Shown here in pieces: positions 54,371 through 63,779 of a DNA stretch of 64,000 nt; within the stretch, counting starts at the first letter, position 1; each line of letters begins with the position of its first letter. Origin of the DNA: Triatoma infestans (taxonomy: Eukaryota; Arthropoda; Insecta; Hemiptera; Reduviidae); the NCBI GenBank assembly GCA_011037195.1, contig JAAEAF010002546.1, forward strand, positions 62,001 through 126,000, read 5' to 3'. The translations under genes and the position numbers were made by a program. The notes under the pieces were generated by a model. That model ran no database searches, was not told the DNA's origin, and saw only the letters and a program-made list of their open reading frames with translations.

Positions 54371-54790
54371 GAATTCTGTTAAATAACAAAAAACTTATCA
54401 AGTGAATTTATTATAAACTAAAATTAAAAATAAACTGTGCTTTTTAAAATCGTTCAAAGACTCAGAGGTTATATATCTTTGAATCCTTAAGTTTAATGCA
54501 TTTAATTTACACACAACATCTCTTATATCGTGTGTGTAGGTGTGTAACATTAATTAAAATAAAATTCTACAAATTCTTATTAATCAAATTCTTTGAAATT
54601 TAAGTTTTTTTCAAGGTAATTAATTACTGTCGACCTATATTTTTACTTTCTCTTACTTCTAGGTAAGAATAGCAAAGTAATTGGTATCGTGACAAATTTT
54701 GAAGTCTACTAACCCCCCCTCCCAACTCGGAGGACGAAAAAAATAAAATCTGGTGTCAAACACACACACTAACTTTCTCTTACTCTATTT
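54371..54790. other. AT-rich, with D scraps
   Basis: No gene. A forward D start at 54640-54668 and a reverse D end at about 54745-54785. Confidence 0.4.
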
Positions 54791-55250
54791 TTTTTTTTTT
54801 AATTTAAGGCGCGTCAACATCTATGGCCATTGGCGCCCGGAGCCTTCTCAGTGCACTGCCGGCCTCCCGGTAGTACACAATATAGTACACAGTACACAAT
54901 ACACTTAAGACTACATACACTCTACCCTTTACAGATAAGGACAAACACAGTATACAAACTAGGGTATCCGTCCATAGTTAATTGGCGTAAGCCAAGGGAG
55001 AAGGAAGGGAATAGCTCAGTGGTAGCGCGCTGGACTAGCAAGGCGGAGGTCCCGGGTTTGAACCCAGAATGCTGCTCTTAGATTTTCTCTTCCTAGGAGC
55101 CCTACAACTCACTGTTCGGTGAGGAGTAGTGTCGGTCTGTAGCTAGAGAACACTGCTTGGAGGCTGGCTGTGCATTGGAGAAGTCCCGGGGGGGGCACAA
55201 TAGATCTTTCAGGACGCAGTGCAATAATTCCCTACAACAATCTACAATCT
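54790..55250 (+). repeat. Chimeric SINE: S2 tail (reverse) joined to S1 (forward)
   Basis: 54805-54870 is S2 body in reverse (GGCGCGTCAACATC..., GGAGCCTTCTCAGTGCACTGCC). From about 54872, S1 forward follows: leader, A box TAGCTCAGTGGTAGCGCGC (55011-55029), B box GGGTTTGAACCC (55053-55064), and 3' end to about 55235. The junction has no spacer, so one inserted into the other or they recombined. Confidence 0.75.
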
Positions 55251-55254
55251 ATAT

Positions 55255-55610
55255 ATTACAAATCTGGCAATATCACAATATTTCCCCAACTTACAATGAA
55301 GGCATGAACCCCCCACCAAATTCAAGTAAATTTGATCCAAAACCGTAATTCACTGAATACAATGTGGGATAATGTGTGGCCCAGATGTGATTTGAAATAC
55401 TGGATAAACAGAAAAAGGCAAATTAAAGCTGTAACTTTGTGTATTTTTTATTTTAATTTAACTGGTTTGTCCGTAGTATATATCTGTTTTTTTTTTTTTT
55501 ATGTGCTTACATGTGATTGGAGCAATCTCAATTAAACAGACAAAAACGGTTGGGAATTTTTATATCCTGCGTTTGTTTATCTGCTAATTTAACACCAACA
55601 ACAAAATCTA
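55255..55610. other. No gene seen
   Basis: AT-rich with a T run near 55489-55500. No element recognised. Confidence 0.3.
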
Positions 55611-55639
55611 ATGTGTAACACTCACACAACTCTCTCTTT

Positions 55640-55868
55640 CTTTTTTTTAATAATATCTGTGGTCACTGGCGCCCGGAGCCTTCTTCTTTCACTGCACTGC
55701 CTGCTTCCGGACAATGTTCTCTCATTGCAGACAACACTGTCCATCATCGGACAGTGAGCTGTAGACGCTCCTAGGAAGAAGAATTCTAAGGGTAGCACAG
55801 CTGGACTCGAACCCAAGAACTCCGCGTGGAAGTCCAGTGTGCTAACCACTGAGCTATTCCCTTCCCTT
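55640..55868 (-). repeat. SINE S2, nearly complete
   Basis: Reverse complement: GGGAAGGGAATAGCTCAGTGG A box (about 55845-55866), B box GGGTTCGAGTCC (about 55807-55818), body CCTAGGAGCG...ACAGCTCACTGTCCGATGATGGACAGTG, and 3' end GGCGCCAGTGACCACAG. It serves as the reference copy of S2 here. Confidence 0.82.
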
Positions 55869-55962
55869 ACTGTTTATATTGTTATTTATTATGTTATGCA
55901 TTTATTTTTTGAATTAATTTTATATTTTCTGTTTTTTTATTTGTTTTTTTTGTTTGTAGTTC

Positions 55963-55993
55963 CTGAGGAAGGACACTAGGCAGTGTCTGAAAC
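55963..55993 (+). ncRNA. Hammerhead-like core of a further Penelope-type terminal sequence
   Basis: CTGAGGA (N7 = G), A, GGACAC / loop TAGGCA / GTGTCT stem, GAAAC (55989-55993), then TCGAATAAA. The boxes are intact, but the bases after GAAAC do not offer the usual GTC cleavage site at once (CTC instead). No coding part nearby. Confidence 0.4.
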
Positions 55994-56104
55994 TCGAATA
56001 AACTTTTAAAGATAAAAAGTTTTTTCACTGGCCCCCAGCCAACTAATATTTTGCTTGTTTGATAATAACGGCCAAAACATAACTATTGTTTATATATATA
56101 CGTA

Positions 56105-56430
56105 TATATATAATTCAAGGCGCATCAACATCTTTGGTCACTGGCGCCCCGGAGCCTTCTCAGTTCACTGCCTGCTTCCGGACAGTGTTCTCTCGAAAGA
56201 GACAACACTGTCCATCACCGGACAGTGAGCTGTAAGGGCTCTTAGGAAGAAAAAAAAACTAAGGGCAACACAACTGGAAATCCCAAAACATTACCTTCAC
56301 TCTTCGACGCATTACTCTTCCCCCAGTATACTACAATTTAATTCCCTTACCAGGGGGGTCAATGTTGTTCGCTACCTCCGCGTAGAAGTTCAGTGTGCCA
56401 ACCACTGAGCCAATCCCTTCCCTACTTTCT
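56105..56430 (-). repeat. SINE S2 with a 101-bp patch of Jockey sequence replacing its B box
   Basis: S2 in reverse from GGCGCATCAACATC (56118-56131) to GAGCCAATCCCTTCCC (56408-56423). Between CAACTG (56270-56276) and CCGCGTAGAAG (56378 on), where the tRNA B box GGGTTCGAGTCC is expected, there is a 101-bp segment (56277-56377). It is nearly the same as 57272-57370 of the Jockey element 900 bp downstream. Confidence 0.82.
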
Positions 56431-57134
56431 CTTACTTCAGTTCACAAGTCTTAAGTGACAATTTTTACGGAAAATTTTGTTTATCTTCAATTTAATAAAA
56501 GAGAATCTAAATTTAATAAAATGAATTCGTTTTTTTGAGAAAAGCATAACTACTTCCCCCACCCACCAAAACTTCTTTAACTGAAATTTCTTGGAGACAA
56601 AGTGATTTCTTGGAGTGAAATTTCTATATTCACAGTTATTGTGCCAAATTTAATGAAATTCCTCGCGTGATTTTTATGGAGAAAAACCAAGATGACTGAA
56701 ACAAATTCTTTAATAGAAAAAAAAAACATGAATGTTTTTCAAACTCAGGGAACCTCAAAATTCTTATAAAAATATTTTCTGTGAAAAACAATATAGAAAA
56801 ATTTGACATGATTACAATACTTCCCACTTATTTGAGAGTAAGAGAAAGTAAAAAAAAAAAAGAAAAAAAATCTGGTGTGAAACACTCATACAACTTTCTT
56901 TTACGGCAGTTTACAAAAATTATGATTGAAAATTTTATAGTTAGTGTACCAACAAATTTAATGAAAAATTTCGTCCGGTATTTTTATGAAAAAAAAAATC
57001 GCGTAAACTGAAAATAAATAAAAAACCTGTGTTCAGTAAAAAACGCACATTCCGGTTTAGGAATTTTGTTTACGAAACTCGGGAATTTTGACAATTTATT
57101 TATTTATAATTAATTTTGTTTTGATGGTAGAATT
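56430..57134 (-). repeat. Repeat family D, two reverse units
   Basis: Reverse D ends at about 56435 (CTTTCTCTTAC) and again at 56870-56905 (AAAAATCTGGTGTGAAACACTCATACAACTTTC), with the first unit's start TTTGAGAGTAAGAGAAAG near 56832-56849. Two head-to-tail units on the minus strand. Confidence 0.7.
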
Positions 57135-57966
57135 TATCCTTCTCACCTATGCAGATGATACGCTATCCTGTCTACTAATAATGATCCCGTAATAGCCCAC
57201 AGAAATCTGCAAACCCACCTCTCCTCCCTAGAAAAATGGTTTAAAAAATGGGTCATCAAACTCAATGTAAAGAAATCCCAAAACATTACCTTCACTCTTC
57301 GACGCATTACTCTTCCCCCAGTATACTACAATTTACTTCCCTTACCAGGGGTCAATGTTGTTCGCTACCTTGGGCTTTACTTAGACGAAGACTTACCTGG
57401 AAAAGTATAGAACTAAACAGACGCTTTCGACAATTTAAAAGACTACTGGACAACAGATCTAAACTCTCCCTAGACAACAAAAGACTAATTTATACATCTA
57501 TTTGAAAGCCTATCTGGGCGTATGGGATAGAACTATGGAGGGTCAACCAAGCGCTTCAAATTTCCAAAGACTCCAATCCTTACAATCCAGAATTCTCCGT
57601 AACATTGTAAACGCTCCTTTTTACGTCTCCGACCGAACTATACACACTGACCTTAATATACCGTTTATTGCTCAAGTCGCCCAAATCCGTTACAGGAAAT
57701 TCCATATTAACCTACAGTCACACACAAATCCTCTGGTTCAACACCTGTCTTCCCGAACACTTCATAATAACCCTCCTAGACTTCTTAAAAGACAATGGCC
57801 CCGTGATCTGCTTTCAACTGAAGAGAGTGAATAGTATTTTTGTGTAGGTTTGGAGTGTTACCATTGGGTAGCTTCTCCACTCATGATGTACGTACGTTCT
57901 TTGTAATAATTGTTACTCATAGCGCGGTTGCGCTGATTGTAGAATAAATAAAGATTAAAAAAAAAA
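57135..57966 (+). pseudogene. Jockey-type element, 5'-truncated insertion
   Basis: Flanked by an 11-bp duplication, ATGGTAGAATT (57124-57134 and 57967-57977), ending in AATAAATAAAG and a poly-A run. That is a textbook truncated retrotransposition. Frames: FTYADDTLSC (RT catalytic box, about 57140-57170), KMGHQTQ-type text, ...RQFKRLLDNRSKLSLDNKRLIYTSI (to 57505), then LGVWDRTMEGQPSASNFQRL (57511 on) and SDRTIHTDLNIPFIAQVAQI (about 57630-57700). There are three frame changes, so it is inactive. It lies in a D repeat. Confidence 0.87.
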
Positions 57967-57977
57967 ATGGTAGAATT

Positions 57978-58360
57978 GTATGATCAATTATGACAGCACT
58001 TTAGAGGAACATATAACCCTACCCCTACCCCAAAATGCCCCCTTAAATGATTACCAAGAGAAATGTTACAAATAAAAGTTGTAGCTCTTTATGTGCGTAG
58101 TCCACATACTTAGTTTAAAGAAAGTCTTTAGAGCCGTTTTTAGAGAAAATAGCAGAAAACTGAAAAAAAAAATACTTTTCAGTAAAAAACGCACTTCCGG
58201 TCAATCCGCTTTTTTGTCAAACTTGGAATTTCGACAATGTATTTAATTCTAATTAATATTATTTAAATGATAGAATTGTGTGAATAAATTGAAATACCAC
58301 TTTAGAGGAAAACCATAACCCCACCTTTAAACCTAAAAGCCCCCACTTAAAATGAATATT
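57978..58360 (-). repeat. Repeat family D, reverse
   Basis: Continues the D repeat interrupted by the Jockey insertion; GCACTTCCGG (complement of CCGGAAGTGC) lies at about 58190-58200, followed by TTTAATTCTAATTAATATTATTTA. Confidence 0.7.
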
Positions 58361-58364
58361 TCCT

Positions 58365-58618
58365 GGCAATAATCACTAGGTACCAGCACGTATTAGGCAT
58401 CACACACAAAGATTTCAGGCAATAACCACTAGGTACCAGCACGTATTAGGCATCACACACAAAGATTTCAGGCAATAACCACTAGGTACTAGACGTTTAG
58501 GCATCAAACACAAGATTTAAGGCATAACACTAGGTACTAGCTAGCGCACACACAAAGATTTCAGGCAATAACCACTAGGTACTAGCACGTTATTCAGCAC
58601 ACACCCAAAAGCTTTTAG
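58365..58618 (+). repeat. About 53-bp tandem repeat, five units
   Basis: Unit with GGCAATAACCACTAGGTACC and AGCACGTATTAGGCATCACA, starting at 58365, 58418, 58471, 58521 and 58564. The first three are nearly equal (53 bp); the last two are shortened by small deletions (50 and about 43 bp). Confidence 0.85.
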
Positions 58619-58769
58619 GAAAAAATCCATCAACCCGGAAATGCCCCTTTCCATTTATAAATAGATTTTTCAGTGTTAGGTTTTAATTGAACCCTGCTTC
58701 TCCAAATTCGGTCCCATAGCATTAAAACATAATTAAGGCAGTCTTATTGACTCATTTTCGCAGTGTAAA

Positions 58770-59580
58770 GGCTTGATCTATGCTGACGAGACAGTACTAT
58801 AGGAAAAACACAAGAGCAACTCAGACAGCAAGTGACTGAAGATGGGGAAGAGCTGCGCCGCAAAGGATTGATCATTAATACCTCCAAAAGTAAGGTAATG
58901 TGCGTAAGGAGAGATGAGGAATCAACAGTCCGAATTATATGCAATGAAGAAGTTCTGCAGACAGTCACTGATTTCGAATATCTAGGAGCGGTGATCAGCC
59001 GGGACGGCAGGATTGATCAGGAGGTATTAAATAGGATAAAGAAAGCTAACAGCGTATTCTATTAAATAAGAAACACACTGATTGGAAAGCAGGAGTTAAG
59101 CCCTGATGCTAAATTGGTACTATATAAAATGGTGTTCTTGCCTGTGCTCCTTTATGGCACTGAAAGCTGGATGGTGCTGGATAGGCATGCCAGTAAGCTG
59201 TCGATGGTGGAAATGCGCTTCCTGAGGCGCATCCTGGGTAAAACTAGGAAGGATTGTATCAGGAATGCAGGAAGAGAAGATCTCCAGGTACAGCTAGCGT
59301 GGCAAATTTTGGAGGCCCGAATGTTGGCATGGTTTGGCCATGTTTAGAGAATGGAGGATAGGCACTAGGCCAAACAAATCCTCGATGCCAGACCCATTGG
59401 CAAGAGAGCAAGATGTAGACCTCGACTCATGTATGAGGAATATATTGACAAACTCGGCCAGGCAAGAGGGGAATCTCTTACGGGGATAAGAAGGATGGCA
59501 TAGGATTAGGGACCGATGGAAGGGCTGGATTGGGGGCTGTTTCCCCACGCTTCACGGCACAAAGGAGATAGGGAAAGAAG
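58770..59580 (+). pseudogene. RTE-like non-LTR element, 5'-truncated
   Basis: RT end: GLIYADET (about 58769-58795), then INTSKSKVMCVRRDEE (58871-58920), VTDFEYLGAVISRDGR (about 58960-59010), YKMVFLPVLLYGTESW (59124-59172), VEMRFLRRILGKTRKDCIRNAG (59207-59275), AWQILEARMLAWFGHV (about 59297-59345). A tail of GAAGAAGAAG (59573-59588) ends it, as is known for RTE-type elements. Stop codons at about 59063 and 59348 interrupt it. Confidence 0.82.
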
Positions 59581-59602
59581 AAGAAGTCTTCTTGTGGTTA
59601 TC

Positions 59603-59632
59603 GACCGGTTTCGGGCGTTCGCCCATCATCAG
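59603..59632 (-). ncRNA. Hammerhead-like core, family A copy 7, left arm, intact
   Basis: Minus strand: CTGATGA, T, GGGCG/AA/CGCCC, GAAAC, CGGTC. Preceded by GCATC and followed by GATAAC, giving a 3-bp stem I. Confidence 0.55.
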
Positions 59633-59692
59633 GATGCTTAATTGTCAAACAGTGTGATAACATAGATTTGCTCTGTTTGACAAAAAACAATC

Positions 59693-59722
59693 CTGATGAT
59701 GGGCGAACGCCCGAAACCGGTC
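59693..59722 (+). ncRNA. Hammerhead-like core, family A copy 7, right arm, intact
   Basis: CTGATGA (59693-59699), T, GGGCG/AA/CGCCC, GAAAC (59713-59717), CGGTC. AATC before and GATG after the core give a 3-bp stem I. Confidence 0.55.
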
Positions 59723-59885
59723 GATGACCACACAAAAAGAAGCAGGCTATCTCAGGAAAATATCTCCGATACTTTCCAGCTCCGGGGAACCAACCACAAC
59801 TTTTTCAGTATTTTTTGTGTTTTTTTTTCCAAAAACTGGCGGCAACAACGATTTGGTTTCAACTAAATGGGATCAACTACAATAC

Positions 59886-59992
59886 CAAGAGCATATACAA
59901 AGTAATACTAAGTACATATACAAAGTAATACTAAGTACATATACAAAGTAATACTAAGTACATATACAAAGTTATACTAAGTACATATACAA
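59886..59992 (+). repeat. 23-bp tandem repeat
   Basis: ACATATACAAAGTAATACTA plus AGT repeats about 4.5 times, in a D repeat (in place of its CACATACAAAGAGC part, from which it clearly grew). Confidence 0.85.
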
Positions 59993-59999
59993 AGAACTT

Positions 60000-60285
60000 T
60001 TATTTCTAACATTTCTCCCGGGGGAAAATTCATTTAAGGGTCCTTTTGGTGAAGAAATGAGGATAGGCTTTTCTCTGAAGTGTTATTTCAGTTTATTACA
60101 CAATTCTAGCATCTAAATAATATTAATTAGAATTAAAATATGTTATCAAAAATTCAGAGTTTGTAGAAAAATCGGATGACCAGAATACCGACGAATTTCA
60201 TTAAAATTTCGTACACTAACTTATTAAAAAATTTGTCAATTACAATTTTTTGTAAACTGCAGTAAAAATAGGAGAGGAAGTACTA
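60000..60285 (+). repeat. Repeat family D, middle and 3' part
   Basis: GGGAAAATTCATTTAAGGGTCC (60022 on), CTAGCATCTAAATAATATTAATTAG (60106 on), GTCAATTACAATTTT (60235 on). Confidence 0.7.
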
Positions 60286-60425
60286 GAGACATTTTCCGTG
60301 GTAGCCTGCTTCTTTTCGTGGTCATCGACCGGTTTCGGGCGTTCGCCCATCATCAGGATGTTTTTTTCAAATAGGGTAATAACACAGACTTGCACAGAGC
60401 AAATACAGTTGATACACTGGGCAAG
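60285..60425 (+). mobile_element. Fold-back element family A, copy 8, single arm
   Basis: GAGACATTTTCCGTGGTAGCCTGCTTC ... AGCAAATACAGTTGATACACTGG. Only one arm, in the middle of a D repeat. It ends close to the point where the two arms of other copies meet. Confidence 0.78.
60327..60356 (-). ncRNA. Hammerhead-like core, family A copy 8, intact
   Basis: Minus strand: CTGATGA, T, GGGCG/AA/CGCCC, GAAAC, CGGTC, with CATC before and GATG after the core, so stem I is 4 bp. It is the best-preserved complete core in single-arm context, with no inverted partner to pair with it. Confidence 0.55.
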
Positions 60426-60429
60426 TGCT

Positions 60430-62700
60430 ACCAGTTGGATTATACAATTCTACACCATCTAAACAAAATTAATTAAAAATAAATATTTCCACAAAAAAAT
60501 ATCAAGTGTAGTTTTCGCGATTTTCTCCATTAAAAAAAGCACACACGATGAATTTCATTAACTTTTGGGGGTACACTAACTATAAAATTTGGCAATCAGA
60601 ATTTTGGAAAAACTGGAGTAAGTAGTGCGTGAGTGTTTCAAACCAAATTTTTGAACAGCATAGCGCAAAAATGGGGAAAAAATAAGAGCATTTAAGTTTA
60701 AACTTAATATACCATTTTGATATTATCACCATGGGATCCCGGGGGCCAAAAATTCCTCAACTGGAAATACCGCTTCACTGAATGAACTTCACTATTGGGT
60801 TAGTTAGTGGGGTTGTGTCTTTATCATTTAAAGTATTATTTTAATTTATTATGTAATTCTATCGCGTTTTTATATATTCTCTTCTCCTTTCTCTTCACTT
60901 TTTATATTCTCTTACTCTCCTAATTAGATGAAGTATTACGATCGTGCCAGATTTTTGGAATCAAGTTTCCACCGGTTTTTTTCTTTTTGGTTTCCTCGTA
61001 TTTTTTAGGGTCCCCTGAATATGAAAACAACAATTTCTAGCAGCGGAATGGTCTGTATATATGTGTGTGCGTGTATAACCACGAATAAATAAAAATCTGG
61101 GAACTTGGTACAACCCATTTTTGGTACCGCAACATTTTTCGCACAATGTAAGTCCAAAGTGTGACGTATGAACAGTTTTTTGCGATTTTCTAGGAAAACG
61201 GCTCCGACGATTTTTCTTTTTAAACTTTGTATACTATTTACACACATATATATATATGCCTATCACTTTTATTTATAACATTTTTCCCGGGTAACTTTTG
61301 ATTTTTGATGGAATTTCTTTGGAGGGGGAGGGTGGACAGTAGCATTATGCTTTCCACTAAAAGTACCACTTCAATATAATATATAGTTTTATCACCTACA
61401 TAGTATTAATAATATACGACATTAGATGGTGCAATTGACAGAATTCCAGAATTTATATAAAAATCGGTTTGTCGTGAAGTGCGAACTTGAGAAAGTTGTG
61501 AGAAACTGTGTTGCACATCAAGTTTTTTTTTTTTACTTTCTCTCACTCCTAGTAAGAGGAAGTATTGCAATCGTGTCAAATTTTCGATATTGAGTTTTTC
61601 ACCGGAAATATCCGTTTTGAGGTCCCTGAGTCTAAAAAAGTGGTTTCTAGCAAATGGTCTGTGTGTGTGTGTGTGTATGTGAACAGCATAGTTAAAAAAC
61701 GAAAAGACGTAGAAAGTTCAAACTTGATATTCCGTTCAGGTATCACCATCGGATCTGACTGTACGTTATCTGTCAAAATTCCTCAACCGGAAGTACCTCT
61801 TTACTGAATGGTTTTTTTCACTTTCTTGCGATTTTCTCAAAAATGGCTGCGACGATTTTCTTCAACATATTGTGTCAACTAAACATACAAAGATCTACAA
61901 CTTTTATTTAAAACATTTCTCTGGGAAAATTCATTTAATGGCACTTTGAAGGTAGGGTTGGGATTAGGTTTTCCACTTAAGTGCTATTATAGTTGATTAT
62001 ACAACTCTATCATCCAAATGAAATTAATTAGAAATAAAGGATGGCCAAAATTCCGGGTTTCAAGAAAATTAGTAAACCGGAAGTGCGCCTTTACTCGACA
62101 GTTTTTTCAGTTTTCGACGATTTTCATTGAATTTGGTACACAAACTATAAAATTTGTCAACTATAATTTTAAGAACTGGAGGAAGAGAAAGTTGTGTGAG
62201 TGTTTCGCACCAGATTTTTTTTTTTACTTTCTCTTACACTTCCTAGTAAGAGAAATTATTTCAATTTTGGATTTTCAAAATTTTCGATTGCAATTTTCGG
62301 ATTTTTGGAATTTAAATTTGTGTTGTCAAAATGTTGTGTCTCCCTGTAGTAAAAAAAAAACTGGTTTTTAGAAAATGGTTTGTGTGTGTGTGCGTATGTA
62401 ATTTGGTGGAGCTCAAAAATGAAAAATCTCAGAAATTTCGAAACTTGATATTCCCGTTTAGGGTATCACCATAGGAAGGATCTGACACTAAGTTATCTGT
62501 CATCAAAATTCCACAACCGGAAGTACCCACAATATCGAAAGGTTTTTTTCACTTTATTTGGGCGATTTTCTCGTCAACGGCGACACTTGATTTTTTTTTT
62601 AACTTTATATATTAACTACACAGACAATAGAGTTACAAGTTGGAGAAAATTCATTTAAGAGGGTTTTTTTTTGTGGGTGAAGTGGGAGAAAATATGTAAA
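60430..62700 (+). repeat. Repeat family D, tandem units
   Basis: D end at about 60627-60650 and 61490-61515, a full start at 61535-61563 (ACTTTCTCTCACTCCTAGTAAGAGG), ACCGGAAGT blocks at 61786, 62077, and 62516 (the first pair spaced 291 bp). The end GTTGTGTGAGTGTTTCGCACCAG (62190-62213) runs directly into the next start (62224-62250), showing head-to-tail order. A (GT)n run is at 61660-61680. Confidence 0.8.
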
Positions 62701-62704
62701 GTAA

Positions 62705-63060
62705 GTTATTAATTTTAGGAAATAAACAAATAGAATCAGTACTAACCATGTTCATTTCTATTATGATGGTGCGATAACCCGAGTATAGCATCAATTGTAT
62801 GATGCTTGGGTGGCGCTTTCACGACTCTATGTTGCATATGATGTTGCAGTAGATGCATTGCTGCACGCCCGCCTTGGCAACCATTCTGTTCCTCTTCAGA
62901 ATCGCTGTCCATCAGTTTGTTTAAAATCTTGTCAAATATCTTCTGATTTTTTTTATAGTTTATTATTAATTAATAAAACGTATATATATATTATTTTTAT
63001 TACTACTAATTATTATTATTATTATTACTTTAAACAAAACACTTTTGTCATTTTTTTTTT
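62705..63060. other. No gene recognised; AT microsatellite
   Basis: A 90-codon ORF (62795-63067) has no family match and ends in Tyr and Phe runs from low-complexity DNA (ATT/TTA repeats at 62985-63035). Rejected as a gene. Confidence 0.35.
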
Positions 63061-63169
63061 ATCTTAATCACACCTCGTGTGTTCCGAAGCTATAACTGGG
63101 GATTTTGATAACTTCAATACAAAAACCTCTTACCACTAAAATCATTGCGCACCCTATACGTAGATTTTA

Positions 63170-63345
63170 AAATCACCCCTACTCTCTCACTAACCAACCC
63201 AAAACTGGGGGCCTCCCTCCGGTACCCCCCTTTCCCCCACCTATATACGTTAAATAGGAAATTGGGAGGGACTACAAGTATGACGTCACTATAGTAAAGG
63301 GCCAATCAGAAGTTAGTAGTCCGCCATAGCACATCAACCCTGAAT
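63170..63345 (+). promoter_or_regulatory. Candidate promoter-like patch (CRE and CCAAT box)
   Basis: A perfect palindromic CRE, TGACGTCA, at 63281-63288 and CCAAT at 63302-63306, in a GC-richer patch with C-runs (63178-63240). The CRE/CCAAT pair is common in animal promoters. No downstream gene is visible in the window, so this is only a candidate. Confidence 0.25.
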
Positions 63346-63587
63346 CATTTTCTAAATGATGCCACACACAGTCTTTAACTGTTGGTGCCAGCTATTTTAT
63401 ACGTTTGTCCACTTAAGCTTTTTGGTGTATAGTACACAGTATAGTATACAGTATTAATAAATCAAATTTATGAAAAGTAACAAACAAACAAAATTAAAGA
63501 ACATTATATTGTTAATTAAGAAAAATAATTACAAAAAATCTTCTCCTACTCTACCTGTTAGTATAATTATTTATATAATTACAAATT

Positions 63588-63775
63588 TTGGAGCCCGGAG
63601 CCTTCTCAGTGCACTGCCAGCCACCGGACAGTTACAGACAACACTGTCCATCACCGGACCGTGAGCTGTACAGGCTCCTAGGAAGAAAAAAATCTAAGGG
63701 TAGCACAGCTGGACTCGAACCGGGTCCTCCGCGTGGGTGTCAAGTACGCTAACCACTTAGCTATTTCCTTCCCTT
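63588..63775 (-). repeat. SINE S2, slightly shortened
   Basis: Reverse complement: GGGAAGGAAATAGCTAAGTGG (A box, about 63753-63773), B box with GGTTCGAGTCC (about 63711-63722), body, and GGAGCCTTCTCAGTGCACTGCC end (63596-63617). Confidence 0.8.
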
Positions 63776-63779
63776 ATAT

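Larger units (their letters stand above)
59583..59805. mobile_element. Fold-back element family A, copy 7, both cores intact
   Basis: Left arm truncated (starts at TCTTCTTGTGGTTATCG), joined directly to the RTE tail; right arm complete, to GGAACCAACCACAAC. The spacer between arms is the shortest of the family. Cores at 59603-59632 (minus) and 59693-59722 (plus) are perfect complements of each other. Confidence 0.82.

Noticed and set aside
58365..58618. Five regularly spaced repeats resembling a CRISPR array
   Set aside because: Units are contiguous without unique spacers and shorten irregularly; the genome is animal. It is a minisatellite.
62795..63067. 90-codon plus-strand ORF
   Set aside because: No family match; the C-terminal third is Tyr/Phe runs from AT microsatellites.
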